NCBI GenBank assembly: GCA_018268895.1
Contig: JAFDVP010000012.1
Coordinates: 310,001-374,000 of the forward strand
Length of the DNA: 64,000 nt
Reading direction: 5' to 3'
Source of the DNA: Acidobacteriota bacterium
GTDB taxonomy: Bacteria; Acidobacteriota; Terriglobia; Terriglobales; Acidobacteriaceae
Part shown: positions 10,900 through 20,798 of the stretch, piece after piece
How positions within the stretch are numbered: position 1 is the first letter of the stretch
Layout of the letters: each line of letters starts with the position of its first letter
Program-made: the position numbers and the translations under genes
The notes under the pieces: generated by a model
Seen by the model: the letters and a program-made list of their open reading frames with translations, nothing else
The model's database searches: none
What the model was told of the DNA's origin: nothing

Positions 10900-13026
10900 T
10901 CAATTCGCTGGGCCTGGAGCTGGGTCGCTGCTGCCAGGCTGACCGTTTTCAACATGGCCAGCGAAGCGGCGTAGATAGCCCTTATTCTCTGGGATCGTGA
11001 CCTTGACGTCGTACCAGCGATGGTTTGCATGCAAGGGGAGGCTCAGAGTAACTTCAGCGTTTGGAACAAGCTCTTTTTGCGCGGCGAAGTTCGTGTAGCC
11101 CTCTGCGATGGAGAGATGAATTGTCGAGGATGAGCAATTGGAAAGCGTGAGATTCAATGCAAGTCCAGATAACTCTGGTTTGAGTGCGACAAGCGGCTCC
11201 TGCGATGCTGCGGCGCCTTTGACGTGGACGAGGTAACCGTTGGGTCCATAAGCAGCGAGATTAAATGGCTTGCCAGCATCTGCGCTCCAATGATCTGTGA
11301 GCGTATCTCCAGCGGAGACGGTGTAACGACGCGGCTCTTCGGTTGGAGTGATTCCGTTGTAGATGTAGAAGGCCGCTCCTGCCGCGCCCTTGTTGGCGAG
11401 ATCAAGCGTGATGCGGTCCGCTTCGACGTGGCAAGAGGTCTGAAGCGAGTAAGGCAGGGCGCGCGCTGGGCGGGTTCCCTGCTCCTGCACGGGCATGGTC
11501 TGCGGTTCGGGGACGCTGTAGGGCTGGTGTAACGACTGGATGGGCCGAGGCGGAGGAAACGATGTGTGGCGGGTTGCTGGCCCTTGTGTGAAGTCTAATG
11601 CGGAGGTGAGATCGCCACAGAGAGAGCGCCGCCACTTGCTGATGTTGGGTTCTGCGATATCGAAGCGTTTTTCAAGAAACCGGAGGACTGAAGTGTGGTC
11701 GAATACCTCGGAGCAGACCCAACCGCCTGTGCTCCAGGGGGAGACGACGAGCATGGGGACGCGCGGCCCGAGGCCGATGGGCTGTATGCCGCCGGGGTCG
11801 GCGTTGGGGATGATGGGACGACGCTCGGAGGGATACTTCGTCATGTCGATGAATTCATCCGCGAGGCTGGCAAGAAGATCGTCGGAGACGAGGCCGTATT
11901 TGTTGCGCTCCTGACTGCGGGGAGGCATAGGCGGAACGATGTGGTCGAAGAGGCCGTCGTTCTCGTCGTAGTTGATGAGCATGACGGTCTTCGACCAGAC
12001 CTCTGGATTTGCGGTGAGTGCATCGAGTACTAACGAGATGTAGTATGCGCCGTCGGTAGGGGAGGCCTCAGGGTGCTCGGAGTATTTGTAGGGCGCGACG
12101 ACCCAGCTTACCTGAGCGAGTTTGCCCTTCTCAACATCTTCGCGGAAGCCTGCCAGCGTGCGATCTGTAATGCCCTTCTGCACAAGCGGACTGGTGGGCG
12201 AAGCACCCTCCTGCACATGATATTGCGCAAAGAACTCAAGCGAGTTGTCAGTGTAATTATCAGTAGGCGTACCGGGCTCGCCGCTGCCTCCCTGATACAG
12301 CTTCCAGGAGATGCCAGCTTTTTCGAGGCGCTCGGGATAAGTGGCCCAGGTATAACCGTTGACTTTGTGACGCTCGTCGAAGCCCGGCCCGTTCGGTCGC
12401 GTGCCATAAGCATTGCGCGGGTCCATGGTTCCAGACCACATGTAGATGCGGTTGGGGCAGGTGTTGGCGTGGACGGAGCAATGATACGCATCGCAAATCG
12501 TAAAGGCGTCTGCGAGAGCATAGTGGAAGCTAACATCCTGCCGTTTAAGGTAGCCCATGGTGAGGACGTCCTGCTTTTGATTGACCCACTGGTTCCAATG
12601 GCCGTTGTTCCATGCGAGGTGGCCGGTGCTCCAGCCGTGGTCGGTGCCGGCCTGAAACTCCGTTGTCTGCTGCGGATTGATGTAGAAGGGCAGGACTTGC
12701 TTCGCGTCGGGTGAGATGCCGCGAGCGTGGTATTTCTTGGTCTTCGTTGTGGCGATGGGCTGGTGCCAGATGGACTTGCCGTTGGGCAGAGGCGCAGGGC
12801 GAGGATCGCTGAATCCGCGCACGCCGCGCAGCGTGCCGAAGTAATGATCGAAGGAGCGGTTCTCCTGCATGAGGATGACGACGTGTTCGACGTCATTGAT
12901 GGTGCCGGTTCGGCGCGCAGCGGGGATAGCCAGTGCCTCACGGATGCTGGCCGGGAGCATCGTTGCTCCCGCGAGGGCGGTGCTCATACGGAAGAAATCG
13001 CGGCGGCTTCTTCTGGGACTCATCAC
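10900..13026 (-). CDS. Secreted phospholipase C (phosphocholine-specific type)
   Basis: 708 residues. A Tat signal (RRSRRDFFRMS) precedes a phosphoesterase catalytic domain of the alkaline-phosphatase superfamily. The metal-site motifs ENRSFDHYFG (about residue 53) and DENDGLFDH (about 355) are intact. Two small beta-sandwich domains of the phospholipase C C-terminal type (DUF756) follow, from about residue 500. The enzyme would hydrolyse phosphatidylcholine or phosphatidylethanolamine outside the inner membrane to diacylglycerol and the phosphorylated head group. It lies downstream of a TonB-dependent receptor with a hairpin in the 65-base gap, forming a receptor-lipase pair. A second, diverged copy is at 21632-23965. 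Confidence 0.92.
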   Translation of the reverse strand: MMSPRRSRRDFFRMSTALAGATMLPASIREALAIPAARRTGTINDVEHVVILMQENRSFDHYFGTLRGVRGFSDPRPAPLPNGKSIWHQPIATTKTKKYHARGISPDAKQVLPFYINPQQTTEFQAGTDHGWSTGHLAWNNGHWNQWVNQKQDVLTMGYLKRQDVSFHYALADAFTICDAYHCSVHANTCPNRIYMWSGTMDPRNAYGTRPNGPGFDERHKVNGYTWATYPERLEKAGISWKLYQGGSGEPGTPTDNYTDNSLEFFAQYHVQEGASPTSPLVQKGITDRTLAGFREDVEKGKLAQVSWVVAPYKYSEHPEASPTDGAYYISLVLDALTANPEVWSKTVMLINYDENDGLFDHIVPPMPPRSQERNKYGLVSDDLLASLADEFIDMTKYPSERRPIIPNADPGGIQPIGLGPRVPMLVVSPWSTGGWVCSEVFDHTSVLRFLEKRFDIAEPNISKWRRSLCGDLTSALDFTQGPATRHTSFPPPRPIQSLHQPYSVPEPQTMPVQEQGTRPARALPYSLQTSCHVEADRITLDLANKGAAGAAFYIYNGITPTEEPRRYTVSAGDTLTDHWSADAGKPFNLAAYGPNGYLVHVKGAAASQEPLVALKPELSGLALNLTLSNCSSSTIHLSIAEGYTNFAAQKELVPNAEVTLSLPLHANHRWYDVKVTIPENKGYLRRFAGHVENGQPGSSDPAPGPAN

Positions 13027-13040
13027 TTCTTCCTATACAA

Positions 13041-13068
13041 CGATGCGAGGGCAACGGCCCTCGCATCG
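13041..13068 (-). promoter_or_regulatory. Intercistronic hairpin between TonB receptor and phospholipase
   Basis: CGATGCGAGGGC and GCCCTCGCATCG form a perfect 12-base stem with a four-base loop in the gap between the receptor and the phospholipase. In the direction of transcription it is followed by TTGTATAGG rather than a T-run. It is more likely an mRNA-stabilising or partial-termination element than a full terminator. Confidence 0.55.
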
Positions 13069-13091
13069 CATGGTTGCGTTATATGTTGTGG

Positions 13092-16000
13092 TTAGAAATC
13101 CAGTCGAACTGCAACCTGACCGTTACGAGCGCCAAGCACCGAGGTACCTGATCCCGAGCCGAGTGTCCCTGTGATTCGCCCGAAAGTGGGAGAACTGACG
13201 TTCATGTTCGGATCGCCGAGGTTGGTGTGGTTCAGCACATTCTGGAAGGTTCCTTCGGCACGGAGATGTAGGCGTTCGGTAAGTGCGAACGACTTGCTCA
13301 GACCAGAGCTAAGACTGACCGTTCCCGGGCCAACAATGGCACCCGTACCTGCATTGCCAAAGCGTCCGATGGGCAAAGGAACGGGCCCGCTGCCGCTTCC
13401 GGTAGTGCAGGCGGTTCCCTGTTGCCAGTTTGGGTTTCCGGGGCATGTAAAAGCTGCTTTGTTCACCCAGTTCATACGCGTACGGTTCGCCGCTGCGATC
13501 GGAGCGCCGGGCACACGGTCCGGGTACTGGTTGCGGTGTCCGGGATCGTAACCGGTGGAAGAGCTGGTGAGGCCAGATCCCGTACCGGACGGATCCCCTT
13601 GTCCGCTAGGGAAATAAGGCGATTCAAACGGGCCGGACTGCATGAGGAAGATATTTGTGATCTGCCATCCACCGACTACAAGGTCGAGAGCACGCGACAT
13701 GGAGGAGCCAAACGTCTTGCCACGGCCGATCGGTAGGTCGTACACCATGGTTGTATTCCAGAGGCTGCGACGAGAGCCGTACACGTTGCCGAAGTCAACA
13801 TGACGATCCAGGATGGATGTGGCTCGAGAGCCACCGGTCTCCCCGGCGAAGCCTGAGTTCGCTGGGCCTTGATTATTTGAGAGCCCCTTGGCAAAGGTGT
13901 AAATCGAATCGAACTGGAGCCCCTTGTTGTAGCGGTGCATCACCTCGATTTGCATCGATTCATAATTGGCGTCCGCCCCGGTAGCGCGGGTGTTGATGCG
14001 CCCCCAGTTGGGGAAGAGCCGGGCGCTGAGTGGCTGGTTGTATGCGGAGACCGTGCTCGAGAATGGAAGCGTGTTCTCGTCTGGAGCGTAGACCAACTGA
14101 CGGGAGACCGAGCCGATATAGGAGAGACGAAGGTTATAGCCCTGTGCGATCTCCTGCTCAACGCTCAACGACCACTGCTCCGTGTGGGGGTCCTTCCAGT
14201 TGGTGCTGTTTGCGGTGCCGAAGTAACCCTGACCATAGCAGGTAAAGCACCCACCGTTGCCGGCGCCTGCATAGATGTTGGGCCACTGGTACCCGATGGC
14301 GTGCGATGTCGAGTTGTAGGTGTTGGTGTACTGCGTGGTCTGGGCCTGCAGGGTGCCGGTGAGCGAGTAGAAGTTACCGCCGAGCAGGGTGATGTTGTAC
14401 ATGCCAAAACCGCCACGGACGGAGGTCTTGTTGCTACCGAAGGGCCGCCATGCGAACCCGAAGCGGGGCATAAAGCGATACTTCGGATAGTGCTTCAGGC
14501 CTCCGGGATAGCCCGCCTGGGTGTTGGAGAGTACCGGCATGCAGGGCGCTCCATTGACGGTAGAGCCTGTGCTGGAGCCGTAGGGCGAGCAGGCGTTAGC
14601 GCTGGCGAGGAAGCTGGCGGCCAGGAGATCCGCATGCCCATCGGGATAGATGGAAATGCCTGACAAAGCGCGCGACGGATCGAAGTTGCCGATATCGCCG
14701 TGGACATCGGAGTACGGCGGATGCAGCTCATAACGAATGCCGTAGCTTAGAGTCAGTTTCGGTGAAACCGCCCACTGGTCCTGTGCATAGAAATGGTAGT
14801 GAGTCGACTTGCCGTTATTGTCCTGACTGACGACATCGTAGAAGGTCTGGTACGGAAGTCCCATCAGGAAGTCGGCAAAATCGACGCCCGTGAACAGACC
14901 CTGACTGCTACTGGTGTTATATCCAAAGGTGCCGTAGTTGTCGGAGCCGTTGAAGCCCAGCGGCGTAATCGCTTGAATCGTGCGTATATCCATCCCGAAC
15001 TTCATCTGGTGTTTGCCGAGCGACCAGCTAAGGCCATCCGTATAAACCGATGTATTGGATTGTGTGATGGAGTCCAGGCGATCAGCATCCAGGGCGGTGA
15101 GATAGTTGAAGTCCAGCTCTGGCAGCCCGTTATAGAAGAGGTTCTGAAGCCCGTTGAGACCCAGACCGTTGGTAAAGCCTTTTCCATCAAAACTGTTCGT
15201 ATTGCCAGTGGCATAACGCGTGTAGCCGTAACCAAACTCGTTGATCAGGCGGGGCGTGATGGTGTAGTTCGCATCGACCTTGAGGACGCGAGATTTACCT
15301 GTGCTTTGCGATCCCGGGACAGCGAGAGTCTGGGGACTATTCTGCGGGAAGTTCTTCCAGCTATACCTGCCCCAAAGCAGAAACTTCTGGTTGCTGCCAA
15401 AGTACTGGTCCCCACGAATATCGAACTGATTGGAGCTCTTGCTCTGGTCCTTGTTCGTGATGTAGTTTGCGGTTCCATCATCGGTATAGACGCTGGTGTT
15501 CCCAGTGTTTGGATCCGGGAAGAACTGCAGGAGTTTTTGTGAGGCCGCATTGATAGAAGTCGAAGGCAGTGTTGTTCCATAGCTGCCGCCTGTATTTGGA
15601 TTCCTTAGCCCGGTGAAACCCGACGAGATGTAGTTTGAGAAATCGCCCTTCTTCATTGCCGCAGTGGGAACCACATACCTGACCGTAGTCTGGGCCGGAT
15701 ATCTCCAGCCTTCGTAGTCGCCGAAGATGAAGGTACGATTATGGCCGTTGTAGAGATGCGGGATCACGACCGGCCCACCAAAGCTGGCGCCGAAGGTGTT
15801 GGCAACGAGCTTTGGCTTCTTTGGGGTGATTGGAAGGGTATAAGGAATCGCATTGAAGGCCGCGTTCTGGTGATACCAGAATGCAGAGCCGTGGATCGTA
15901 TTCGAGCCACCCTTGGTAATAACAGTGATCTCACCAGGCTGCCCGAACTCGGCGCCGTTCTGCGCTCCATCTGCGCGTAGCTCAGAGATACCTTCACTGG

Positions 16001-16664
16001 AAGGAAAGGCATTGACAAGGGGCGAGTTGTTGTTCGCACCTTGTACTGTGATGCCGTCTACCGAAACCTCAGTCTGAAATGGGAGGCCGCCCTGCAACGA
16101 GAAGCTGCCTTTATCTGCCTGAACACCGGGGAGCGTCCCTACAATGTTGATAGCGCTTGTTCCGCTGGAGCTTGCACGAGTATTTACCGGGAGAGAGGCG
16201 ATCTGCTTGGTGTTGTAGCTGCTGCTGACTGACGGATCATCCGTCTCGACACCACTTACAGCGTCGGAGGAGACGACGACCTCCTGCTGGATGGTTCCGA
16301 CCTGCATGGAAGCGTCAATACGCAGTTCCTGACGCGCAACGAGAGTGGCGTTCGTCACCGACCACTTCGCAAAGCCAGGAGCAGTCACTTGTACGGTGTA
16401 ATGGCCGGCTTTCGCATCGATGAAGCGATAGTTGCCGTCGGAACCTGTATTGGCAGTGCGGGTGGTTCCTTCATCCACATTGATCAGGGTGACGGTGGCA
16501 TTCGGAATGACGGCATTTGCAGCATCATGCACGTTTCCAATGACAGATCCCTGGATAGATTGAGCATTGCTGCTCGTGGCCAGAAGGGTCATGCAGAGTA
16601 CTCCCAAGATTGAGAGCAATCTGCCTGGCCGTTTCAGTTGGTTGTACCTGGATGCGCTCAGCAT
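13092..16664 (-). CDS. TonB-dependent receptor, Oar-like, with carboxypeptidase-regulatory domain
   Basis: A 1190-residue outer-membrane protein. A signal peptide (LLSILGVLCMTLLATSSNAQ) is followed by a carboxypeptidase-regulatory-like domain (GSVIGNVHDAANAVIPNA..., about residues 38-120), a plug (about 140-260) and a long beta-barrel ending in an aromatic residue (VAVRLDF). The size and opening domain match the Oar-like receptors that are greatly expanded in Acidobacteriota. A ligand cannot be inferred from sequence; the adjacent lipase suggests products of lipid or organophosphate breakdown. GGAG sits 12 bases before the ATG. The promoter should lie in the 225-base gap upstream. Confidence 0.9.
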   Translation of the reverse strand: MLSASRYNQLKRPGRLLSILGVLCMTLLATSSNAQSIQGSVIGNVHDAANAVIPNATVTLINVDEGTTRTANTGSDGNYRFIDAKAGHYTVQVTAPGFAKWSVTNATLVARQELRIDASMQVGTIQQEVVVSSDAVSGVETDDPSVSSSYNTKQIASLPVNTRASSSGTSAINIVGTLPGVQADKGSFSLQGGLPFQTEVSVDGITVQGANNNSPLVNAFPSSEGISELRADGAQNGAEFGQPGEITVITKGGSNTIHGSAFWYHQNAAFNAIPYTLPITPKKPKLVANTFGASFGGPVVIPHLYNGHNRTFIFGDYEGWRYPAQTTVRYVVPTAAMKKGDFSNYISSGFTGLRNPNTGGSYGTTLPSTSINAASQKLLQFFPDPNTGNTSVYTDDGTANYITNKDQSKSSNQFDIRGDQYFGSNQKFLLWGRYSWKNFPQNSPQTLAVPGSQSTGKSRVLKVDANYTITPRLINEFGYGYTRYATGNTNSFDGKGFTNGLGLNGLQNLFYNGLPELDFNYLTALDADRLDSITQSNTSVYTDGLSWSLGKHQMKFGMDIRTIQAITPLGFNGSDNYGTFGYNTSSSQGLFTGVDFADFLMGLPYQTFYDVVSQDNNGKSTHYHFYAQDQWAVSPKLTLSYGIRYELHPPYSDVHGDIGNFDPSRALSGISIYPDGHADLLAASFLASANACSPYGSSTGSTVNGAPCMPVLSNTQAGYPGGLKHYPKYRFMPRFGFAWRPFGSNKTSVRGGFGMYNITLLGGNFYSLTGTLQAQTTQYTNTYNSTSHAIGYQWPNIYAGAGNGGCFTCYGQGYFGTANSTNWKDPHTEQWSLSVEQEIAQGYNLRLSYIGSVSRQLVYAPDENTLPFSSTVSAYNQPLSARLFPNWGRINTRATGADANYESMQIEVMHRYNKGLQFDSIYTFAKGLSNNQGPANSGFAGETGGSRATSILDRHVDFGNVYGSRRSLWNTTMVYDLPIGRGKTFGSSMSRALDLVVGGWQITNIFLMQSGPFESPYFPSGQGDPSGTGSGLTSSSTGYDPGHRNQYPDRVPGAPIAAANRTRMNWVNKAAFTCPGNPNWQQGTACTTGSGSGPVPLPIGRFGNAGTGAIVGPGTVSLSSGLSKSFALTERLHLRAEGTFQNVLNHTNLGDPNMNVSSPTFGRITGTLGSGSGTSVLGARNGQVAVRLDF

Positions 16665-16889
16665 TGGCTTTTCTCCATAAGTCGGGCATGGCTATCAGTT
16701 CAAACGGTGCCTATGATGAATGCGATGTGGGGAGCTGTTTGACGCAGGCTGCAAACCCGGTGCGCAAACAGAACTCACAACATCACAGATGGAACATCGT
16801 GCTGCTGCGAGAATACGAAGCTGAAAAGAAAACCTGTTATCAAATTTCGGCAAATAGGTTCCGAAACGATAAAAAAACAATGAAATCGT

Positions 16890-17897
16890 TCAGATGAGTG
16901 CGCGTTCAGCGCGCTTCGCCGTTACGGAAGGAAGCTCATCGAACAGTGTTCGATAGTCCTTGGCGAACTGACTGAGATGCCAGAAGCCCCAGTCGGAGGC
17001 CGCCTGCTGTACGGGGATTCTTATGTCCCGGCGCAACAGGTCGCGACGAACTCCATTCAAGCGAAGGATCTTAAGATAGGCATTGGGGCCGATGCCAAGC
17101 ACATGGTCGAACGCATATTGCAGCGTTCTTCGGCTGACCTTGAAGATCGTACACAGCTCCGGCACGGAGATCGTTCGGTCGCTGTTTTCCAGTAGAAACT
17201 GCCTGACTTTTCTGACGATCTGCGCATGTTCCATTGCAATGCGGGGAATCTCGTGCGTCTGCTGGGACGATGCGCACATCTCAGTGATTGCGTCGAGGAC
17301 AGGGCCTTGAATGGCAAGACACGCCGCGGGAGATTGCAGAACCTCGGGACGGCGGCCGATCTCTCCAAGCACATCGCCGAAGAGCCGTCGCGTTGCGTTG
17401 CTGGCGCGCATGCGCCCCTGCATAGCGCCGAGTTCGATGCGCTCCAGCGCGTCTTCGTCGGGGAAGACCGAGCGCAGATGATCGACAAGAACCTTGTGAG
17501 GGATAACAACGCCAAAGATACGGAAGCTGGCGGGAGTGATCAGCTCAAAGGGCTGGCGGCCGCGACGGACGACCACAGTTCCATCTTCGACACGCCGCTC
17601 GTCGATGCGGAATGAATCGTCTTCGGAGACGGGAATGCCGAACCACCAGCTGTTGGATTGCACGACGCAGGACTGACGCAGGCTAAGATTCGTTGTTTCG
17701 CAGAAGAGATGGATGCCGCTAAAGCGTGCGCCTGCAATCTCTCCTTTGAAACCGCCTACAGAGAGCTGGTCGTAGAGTTGCGACCAGCCGCGCAGGTTGT
17801 CTGCCTGCGTGTTTGGGTCGCTGGAGACATAGCGATAAGCTGGCGGAGCAGTGAGGGACCAGGCAGGACCGGGGCGAGTTTGTTGTACGGTCTCCAC
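16890..17897 (-). CDS. AraC-family regulator, EutR-like
   Basis: A 335-residue transcription activator. The C-terminal 100 residues form a double helix-turn-helix of the AraC type (ISVPELCTIFKVSRRTLQYAF, then GIGPNAYLKILRLNGVRRDL). The N-terminal 220 residues are an effector domain. The length matches enterobacterial EutR (350), which senses ethanolamine together with adenosylcobalamin. The gene is divergent from the ethanolamine permease and eutBC, so it most likely activates them. The ligand is inferred from context; the effector-domain residues were not compared directly. Confidence 0.82.
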   Translation of the reverse strand: METVQQTRPGPAWSLTAPPAYRYVSSDPNTQADNLRGWSQLYDQLSVGGFKGEIAGARFSGIHLFCETTNLSLRQSCVVQSNSWWFGIPVSEDDSFRIDERRVEDGTVVVRRGRQPFELITPASFRIFGVVIPHKVLVDHLRSVFPDEDALERIELGAMQGRMRASNATRRLFGDVLGEIGRRPEVLQSPAACLAIQGPVLDAITEMCASSQQTHEIPRIAMEHAQIVRKVRQFLLENSDRTISVPELCTIFKVSRRTLQYAFDHVLGIGPNAYLKILRLNGVRRDLLRRDIRIPVQQAASDWGFWHLSQFAKDYRTLFDELPSVTAKRAERALI

Positions 17898-18023
17898 GAC
17901 AGGGACAATACCATAGTGGCTTTATATTTCGGTTAAAGAATATATGCCGTCCTATTCCATGAGCAGAATCAGCACCCAGTTTTGCCGATTTTCGATAACC
18001 GTGCCCTGCTCGGCGCAAGCATA

Positions 18024-19385
18024 ATGGCAGTGGGAGATATCTTGAACGATAGCCAACACTTAAGCGCCACGCTGAATACATGGCAACTGTGGGGCATCGC
18101 CGTCGGTCTCGTCATTTCGGGCGAATACTTCGGCTGGAGTTACGGTTGGGCGAGCGCAGGAACGCTTGGTTTTCTTGTGACGACGATCTACGTCGCCACC
18201 ATGTATACGACCTTCATCTTCAGCTTTACGGAGCTGACGACGGCGATTCCTCAGGCTGGCGGCCCGTTTGCCTACGCGGAGAGGGCGTTTGGCGAGGTGG
18301 GAGGGTACCTTGCAGGAGCCGCGACATTGATTGAGTTCGTCTTTGCGCCGCCTGCGATTGCACTTGCCATCGGCGCCTACCTCAACGTGCAGTTCCCCGC
18401 TCTCGCACCGAAGAATGCGGCTGTGCTGGCCTATCTCTTATTTATGGCCATCAATATCATTGGCGTGCGTATCGCCGCGAGCTTCGAGCTCTTCATCACG
18501 ATGCTTGCCATTATCGAACTGCTCGTGTTCATGGCCGTTGTCGCACCGGGGTTCAAGATTTCCAATTTTGTTGCGCATGGATGGGCCGGTCACGCTCAAT
18601 TTCACGCGGGCGCGTTTCATGGCATGTTTGCCGCGGTACCGTTTGCAATCTGGTTTTTTCTTGCGATCGAAGGCGTCGCGATGGCTGCTGAAGAAGCAGA
18701 GCGACCCGCGCATTCGATCCCGATCGCTTATATCTCCGGTATCTGCACGCTGCTGGCGTTGGCGATTGGCGTGATGCTGTTTGCCGGCGGAGTTGGCGAC
18801 TGGCGCATCTTGTCGAATATCAACGATCCTTTACCGCAGGCAATGAAGATTATTGTCGGCCCTTCGAGCGGATGGCTCCATATGCTGGTGTGGCTCGGGC
18901 TCTTCGGGCTGATCGCCTCGCTGCACGGAATTATCTTCGGCTACTCGCGGCAGATCTTCGCGTTGGCACGCGCAGGTTATCTGCCTTCGGTCTTCAGCAG
19001 GATTCACCCGCGACTGAAGACGCCGTGGGTGGCTATTCTTGCGGGAGGAGTTATCGGCATCGCAGCAATTTATAGCGACTCGTTCATTACGATCGGCGGC
19101 CAACCGCTGACGGCGAACATTGTCACGATGTCGGTACTGGGCGCTCTTGTTATGTACGCCATCAGCATGTTGGCGCTATTCCGTCTACGCAAAGCAGAGC
19201 CCGATATGGCGCGGCCATTTCGTGCGAGACTCTATCCGCTGGGACCGATCTGGACGCTGGCCGGCGTGTGTGTCTGCCTGGCCAGTATTGTCTATAACAA
19301 TAAAGCGATCTCTCTGATCTTCTGCGGGTTGCTTGCTATTGGATATCTCGTGGTTCATCTCACCCGTTCGAGATTGGCTGCCTGA
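18024..19385 (+). CDS. Ethanolamine permease (APC superfamily)
   Basis: 453 residues from the ATG at 18024; the frame extends to a TTG at 17982, which is less likely. About twelve hydrophobic segments are visible. The opening LWGIAVGLVISGEYFGWSYGW is the signature of the ethanolamine permease branch of the APC family, with substrate-loop features such as EGVAMAAEEAERPAHSIP. It would import ethanolamine across the inner membrane. eutB begins 9 bases after the stop, so permease, eutB and eutC form one operon, divergent from the AraC regulator. Confidence 0.9.
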   Translation: MAVGDILNDSQHLSATLNTWQLWGIAVGLVISGEYFGWSYGWASAGTLGFLVTTIYVATMYTTFIFSFTELTTAIPQAGGPFAYAERAFGEVGGYLAGAATLIEFVFAPPAIALAIGAYLNVQFPALAPKNAAVLAYLLFMAINIIGVRIAASFELFITMLAIIELLVFMAVVAPGFKISNFVAHGWAGHAQFHAGAFHGMFAAVPFAIWFFLAIEGVAMAAEEAERPAHSIPIAYISGICTLLALAIGVMLFAGGVGDWRILSNINDPLPQAMKIIVGPSSGWLHMLVWLGLFGLIASLHGIIFGYSRQIFALARAGYLPSVFSRIHPRLKTPWVAILAGGVIGIAAIYSDSFITIGGQPLTANIVTMSVLGALVMYAISMLALFRLRKAEPDMARPFRARLYPLGPIWTLAGVCVCLASIVYNNKAISLIFCGLLAIGYLVVHLTRSRLAA

Positions 19386-19394
19386 GGAAGGACG

Positions 19395-20798
19395 ATGGCA
19401 TTTGCACATACGATCAACGGAACGAAGTATTCTTTTCGAGATCTGAAAGACCTGCTTGCGAAGGCCACTCCTGCTCGTAGCGGGGACGAACTTGCCGGTA
19501 TTGCGGCTGCTTCAGAGATCGAACGTGCAGCCGCGCGTTTCGCGTTAGCCGATGTCCCGTTGAAACACTTCCTGAACGAGTGCGTGATCCCCTATGAAGA
19601 CGATGAGGTCACAAGGCTGATCGTCGATACGCATGATGAAGCCGCGTTTGCCGCAGTTGCTCATCTTACCGTGGGCCAGCTTCGCGAGTGGATTCTGGAA
19701 GAGGCAACAACGAGCCAACAGAGCGATACGCTCGCGGCTGTCGCGCACGGGCTTACCCCTGAGATGGCGGCTGCCGTCTCGAAGATCATGCGCAACCAGG
19801 ACCTGATCTTCGCAGCCAGTAGAATTCGCGTGGTCACGCGGTTCCGCACGACGATTGGACTGCCGGGCACCATGGCTGTGCGCTTGCAGCCCAATCACCC
19901 CACGGACGATCCAAGGGGAATTCTTGCATCGGTCATCGACGGCATCCTGTATGGCTGCGGCGATGCAGTGATCGGCATCAACCCTGCAAGCGACAGCATC
20001 GGTTCGGCCATAACGTTGCTCAACCTGCTTGACGACTTCCGCAATCGATTCGACGCGCCGATTCAGAGCTGCGTATTGACGCACATCACCAACACCATTG
20101 AAGCAATCCGCCTGGGAGCGCCGGTGGATCTGGTCTTTCAGTCCATTGCCGGTAGTGAAAAAGCGAATACGAGTTTCGGAATTGCGCTCTCGCTGCTCAA
20201 AGAAGCACATCAGGCGGCGCTCTCCCTGAAGCGTGGCACGCTTGGCACGAACTGCATGTACTTTGAAACTGGCCAGGGCAGCGCGCTTTCGGCGCAAGCG
20301 AACTTCGGCGTGGACCAGCAGACCTGCGAAGCGCGAGCATACGCGGTGGCACGGGCCTTCGACCCTCTGCTGGTTAATACCGTCGTAGGCTTCATCGGGC
20401 CGGAATATCTGTTCGACAGCAAGCAGATTATTCGCGCTGGACTCGAAGACCACTTCTGCGGCAAACTGCTTGGGCTGCCGATGGGATGCGACGTCTGCTA
20501 TACCAATCATGCGGAGGCGGACCAGGACGATATGGACAACCTCCTGTCGCTGCTTGCGATGGCGGGCGTAAACTTTATCATCGGCGTGCCGGGAGCCGAC
20601 GACATTATGCTGAACTACCAGAGCACCTCATTTCAAGACGCGCTCTATGTTCGTAGCGTGTTGGGCCTGAAACGTGCACCAGAGTTCGAGGGTTGGCTGC
20701 ACGCTATGCAGATCGTCGATAGGCAGGGAAATCTTGCGTTCTCACGCGCTTCGCTGGAACGGCTATTGCCGGGGGAGGTCTTCGATTCCCTGGCATGA
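19395..20798 (+). CDS. eutB: Ethanolamine ammonia-lyase large subunit
   Basis: A 467-residue subunit of the adenosylcobalamin-dependent lyase that converts ethanolamine to acetaldehyde and ammonia. It is a TIM barrel with recognisable family blocks: FRTTIGLPGTMAVRLQPNHP, INPASDS, QSIAGSEKANTSFGI, and the C-terminal MGCDVCYTNHAEADQDDMD and INFIIGVPGADD-type stretches (here VNFIIGVPGADD). The length is normal for EutB (453 in E. coli). GGAAGG lies just before the ATG. It overlaps eutC by ATGA. No shell-protein or eutA-like reactivase gene is nearby. Confidence 0.95.
   Translation: MAFAHTINGTKYSFRDLKDLLAKATPARSGDELAGIAAASEIERAAARFALADVPLKHFLNECVIPYEDDEVTRLIVDTHDEAAFAAVAHLTVGQLREWILEEATTSQQSDTLAAVAHGLTPEMAAAVSKIMRNQDLIFAASRIRVVTRFRTTIGLPGTMAVRLQPNHPTDDPRGILASVIDGILYGCGDAVIGINPASDSIGSAITLLNLLDDFRNRFDAPIQSCVLTHITNTIEAIRLGAPVDLVFQSIAGSEKANTSFGIALSLLKEAHQAALSLKRGTLGTNCMYFETGQGSALSAQANFGVDQQTCEARAYAVARAFDPLLVNTVVGFIGPEYLFDSKQIIRAGLEDHFCGKLLGLPMGCDVCYTNHAEADQDDMDNLLSLLAMAGVNFIIGVPGADDIMLNYQSTSFQDALYVRSVLGLKRAPEFEGWLHAMQIVDRQGNLAFSRASLERLLPGEVFDSLA

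Noticed and set aside
16665-16889. Second leader terminator upstream of the first TonB receptor
   Set aside because: Only a short CTGTTTG/CAAACAG pair is present and no T-run follows it on the minus strand, so it does not match the glpP-side attenuator.
18980-19385. Possible eut microcompartment genes near eutB
   Set aside because: All frames there belong to the permease; no shell-type sequence is present in the region.
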